The notes beneath the pieces were generated by a model, which searched no databases, was not told the origin of the DNA, and saw nothing but the letters and a program-made list of their open reading frames with translations. Of a stretch of DNA of 64,000 nucleotides, positions 63,271 to 64,000 are shown one piece after another. This DNA is from Candidatus Aalborgicola bjergmarkensis. Its GTDB lineage: Bacteria; Pseudomonadota; Gammaproteobacteria; Burkholderiales; Burkholderiaceae_C. Within the stretch, counting starts at the first letter, position 1. Each line of letters begins with the position of its first letter. The stretch spans positions 1 through 64,000 of the forward strand of contig JADJFE010000034.1 in the NCBI GenBank assembly GCA_016708725.1, written 5' to 3'. The translations under genes and the position numbers were made by a program.

Positions 63271-63863
63271 GCAACTACCCGGTGGTGTTTGCCGTGGCAG
63301 ATGAGACGGATGTGCACCAGCAGGGTAGCACGGCACCGCACCCGCTGCCGAGCGCGCGTTTCATGTTGTCGCATCCGGCGCATTTTCTGGCGCTAGGGTT
63401 TGGCGCCGGCCTGTCCCGCATCGCCCCAGGCACCGTCGGGACGTTGTGGGCCTGGGTTGCATTCCTGGTGCTGACGCCCTGGATGAGCGATGCACGTTGG
63501 GCCTTGGTGATCGGATTGGGTTTGCCCATTGGCTGGTGGGCGTGCAGCGTGACCGCGCGCGATATGGGCGTGCTCGATCCCGGCAGTGTGGTATGGGACG
63601 AGGTGCTCGCCTTCTGGCTGGTTCTGTGGTTCGTAATGCCTACGGGTTTTTTGGGGCAGATGCTGGCATTTGCTTTGTTCCGTTTTTTTGACGCGCTCAA
63701 ACCCGGCCCTGTGGGTTGGGCGGATGCGCTGGGACATACGCGAGAGCCGGATTCCGACCAAAAAGTCTGGAGCAAGGCCGGTTTTGGCATCATGTTCGAT
63801 GATCTGGTCGCGGCATTTTGCACCTTGCTGGTGTTTGCTCTTTGGAGCGTCATCTTCCGGTGA
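63267..63863 (+). CDS. pgpA: Phosphatidylglycerophosphatase A
   Basis: The 198-residue inner-membrane enzyme dephosphorylates phosphatidylglycerophosphate in phosphatidylglycerol synthesis. Motifs are FGAGLSRIAPGTVGTLWAW, VLDPGSVVWDEVLAFWLVLW and RFFDALKPGPVGWADALGH, with several transmembrane stretches. The N-terminal 35 residues are non-conserved. It overlaps both neighbours by ATGA or GTGA; pgpA next to cinA is usual in Burkholderiales. Confidence 0.93.
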   Translation: MSNYPVVFAVADETDVHQQGSTAPHPLPSARFMLSHPAHFLALGFGAGLSRIAPGTVGTLWAWVAFLVLTPWMSDARWALVIGLGLPIGWWACSVTARDMGVLDPGSVVWDEVLAFWLVLWFVMPTGFLGQMLAFALFRFFDALKPGPVGWADALGHTREPDSDQKVWSKAGFGIMFDDLVAAFCTLLVFALWSVIFR

Positions 63864-64000
63864 CAGAAAATTCGCTACTAAATGTAGAGCCACTCCCGCA
63901 CGACTGGTGCCGGATTCTGGCTGAATTGCTCATAAAAAAATCCTGGAAACTGACCACTGCCGAGAGCTGTACCGGTGGACTGATTGCGGCCGCGTGTACC
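63860..64000 (+). CDS. CinA C-terminal-like amidohydrolase (PncC type), 5' part
   Basis: GTG 63860 overlaps the pgpA stop and opens a frame that continues past the window edge. The visible 47 residues end KLTTAESCTGGLIAAACT, the conserved N-terminal motif of the CinA C-terminal domain family (nicotinamide mononucleotide deamidase, PncC), with the catalytic-site Ser in AESCTGG. The protein begins directly with this domain, so it is the short stand-alone form. The remainder lies outside the window. Confidence 0.85.
   Translation, partial: MTENSLLNVEPLPHDWCRILAELLIKKSWKLTTAESCTGGLIAAACT

Overview
The window looks like a chromosomal segment of a betaproteobacterium of the order Burkholderiales, probably Comamonadaceae-like. 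This rests on moderately high GC, the recC-recB-recD order, a pgpA-cinA pair at the right edge, a chemotaxis cluster with cheD and a bacteriohemerythrin, and a short interspersed repeat of a kind I associate with that family. The taxon is an inference, not a measurement.

Region 1 (1-31.7 kb) is accessory DNA built from a tandemly repeated type I secretion cassette. One unit reads, left to right: giant RTX protein with an N-terminal class-3-lipase-like domain (-), small lipoprotein (-), HlyB-type ABC exporter (+), HlyD-type adaptor (+). Unit 1 (959-16765) has an intact exporter and adaptor. Its RTX gene is broken twice, by a 1-nt frameshift near 10050-10116 and by a 1.8-kb insertion sequence at 2350-4166 whose removal, with one 9-bp target duplication, restores the frame. 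Unit 2 (16992-29655) has an intact 2580-residue RTX gene and an intact adaptor, but its exporter has a 1-nt frameshift at about 26481. A further hlyD tail at the left edge (612-733), next to an ISKra4-like transposase, and a truncated RTX tail (29686-29902) show the array was once longer. A scar of hlyD and RTX splinters lies at 31571-31671. The lipase core and the lipoprotein differ strongly between units, while the linker, export signal, exporter and adaptor are nearly identical. That pattern suggests a polymorphic exported effector with a paired lipoprotein. No TolC-type outer membrane gene is present. A Xre/MbcA-RES toxin-antitoxin pair (30073-31486) closes the region.

Region 2 (31.7-41.0 kb) is a translationally coupled recC-recB-recD operon. 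A perfect REP-like palindrome sits in frame inside recC.

Region 3 (41.3-56.3 kb) is a large chemotaxis operon: single-domain response regulator, MCP-like protein with a CheZ-like motif, bacteriohemerythrin, CheY, STAS protein, CheA with an MshEN-like insert, poly-HAMP MCP, CheW, two more MCPs, CheR, CheD, CheB. Receptors, kinase, adaptation enzymes and receivers are all here; no classical cheZ is seen.

Region 4 (56.3-64 kb) holds, on the minus strand, an ADP-ribosylglycohydrolase-like gene, an Aer-like PAS-MCP and a histidine phosphatase. On the plus strand it holds a membrane CheA-like kinase, a SRPBCC protein, PgpA and the start of a CinA/PncC-type amidohydrolase. No rRNA, tRNA or CRISPR array was seen.
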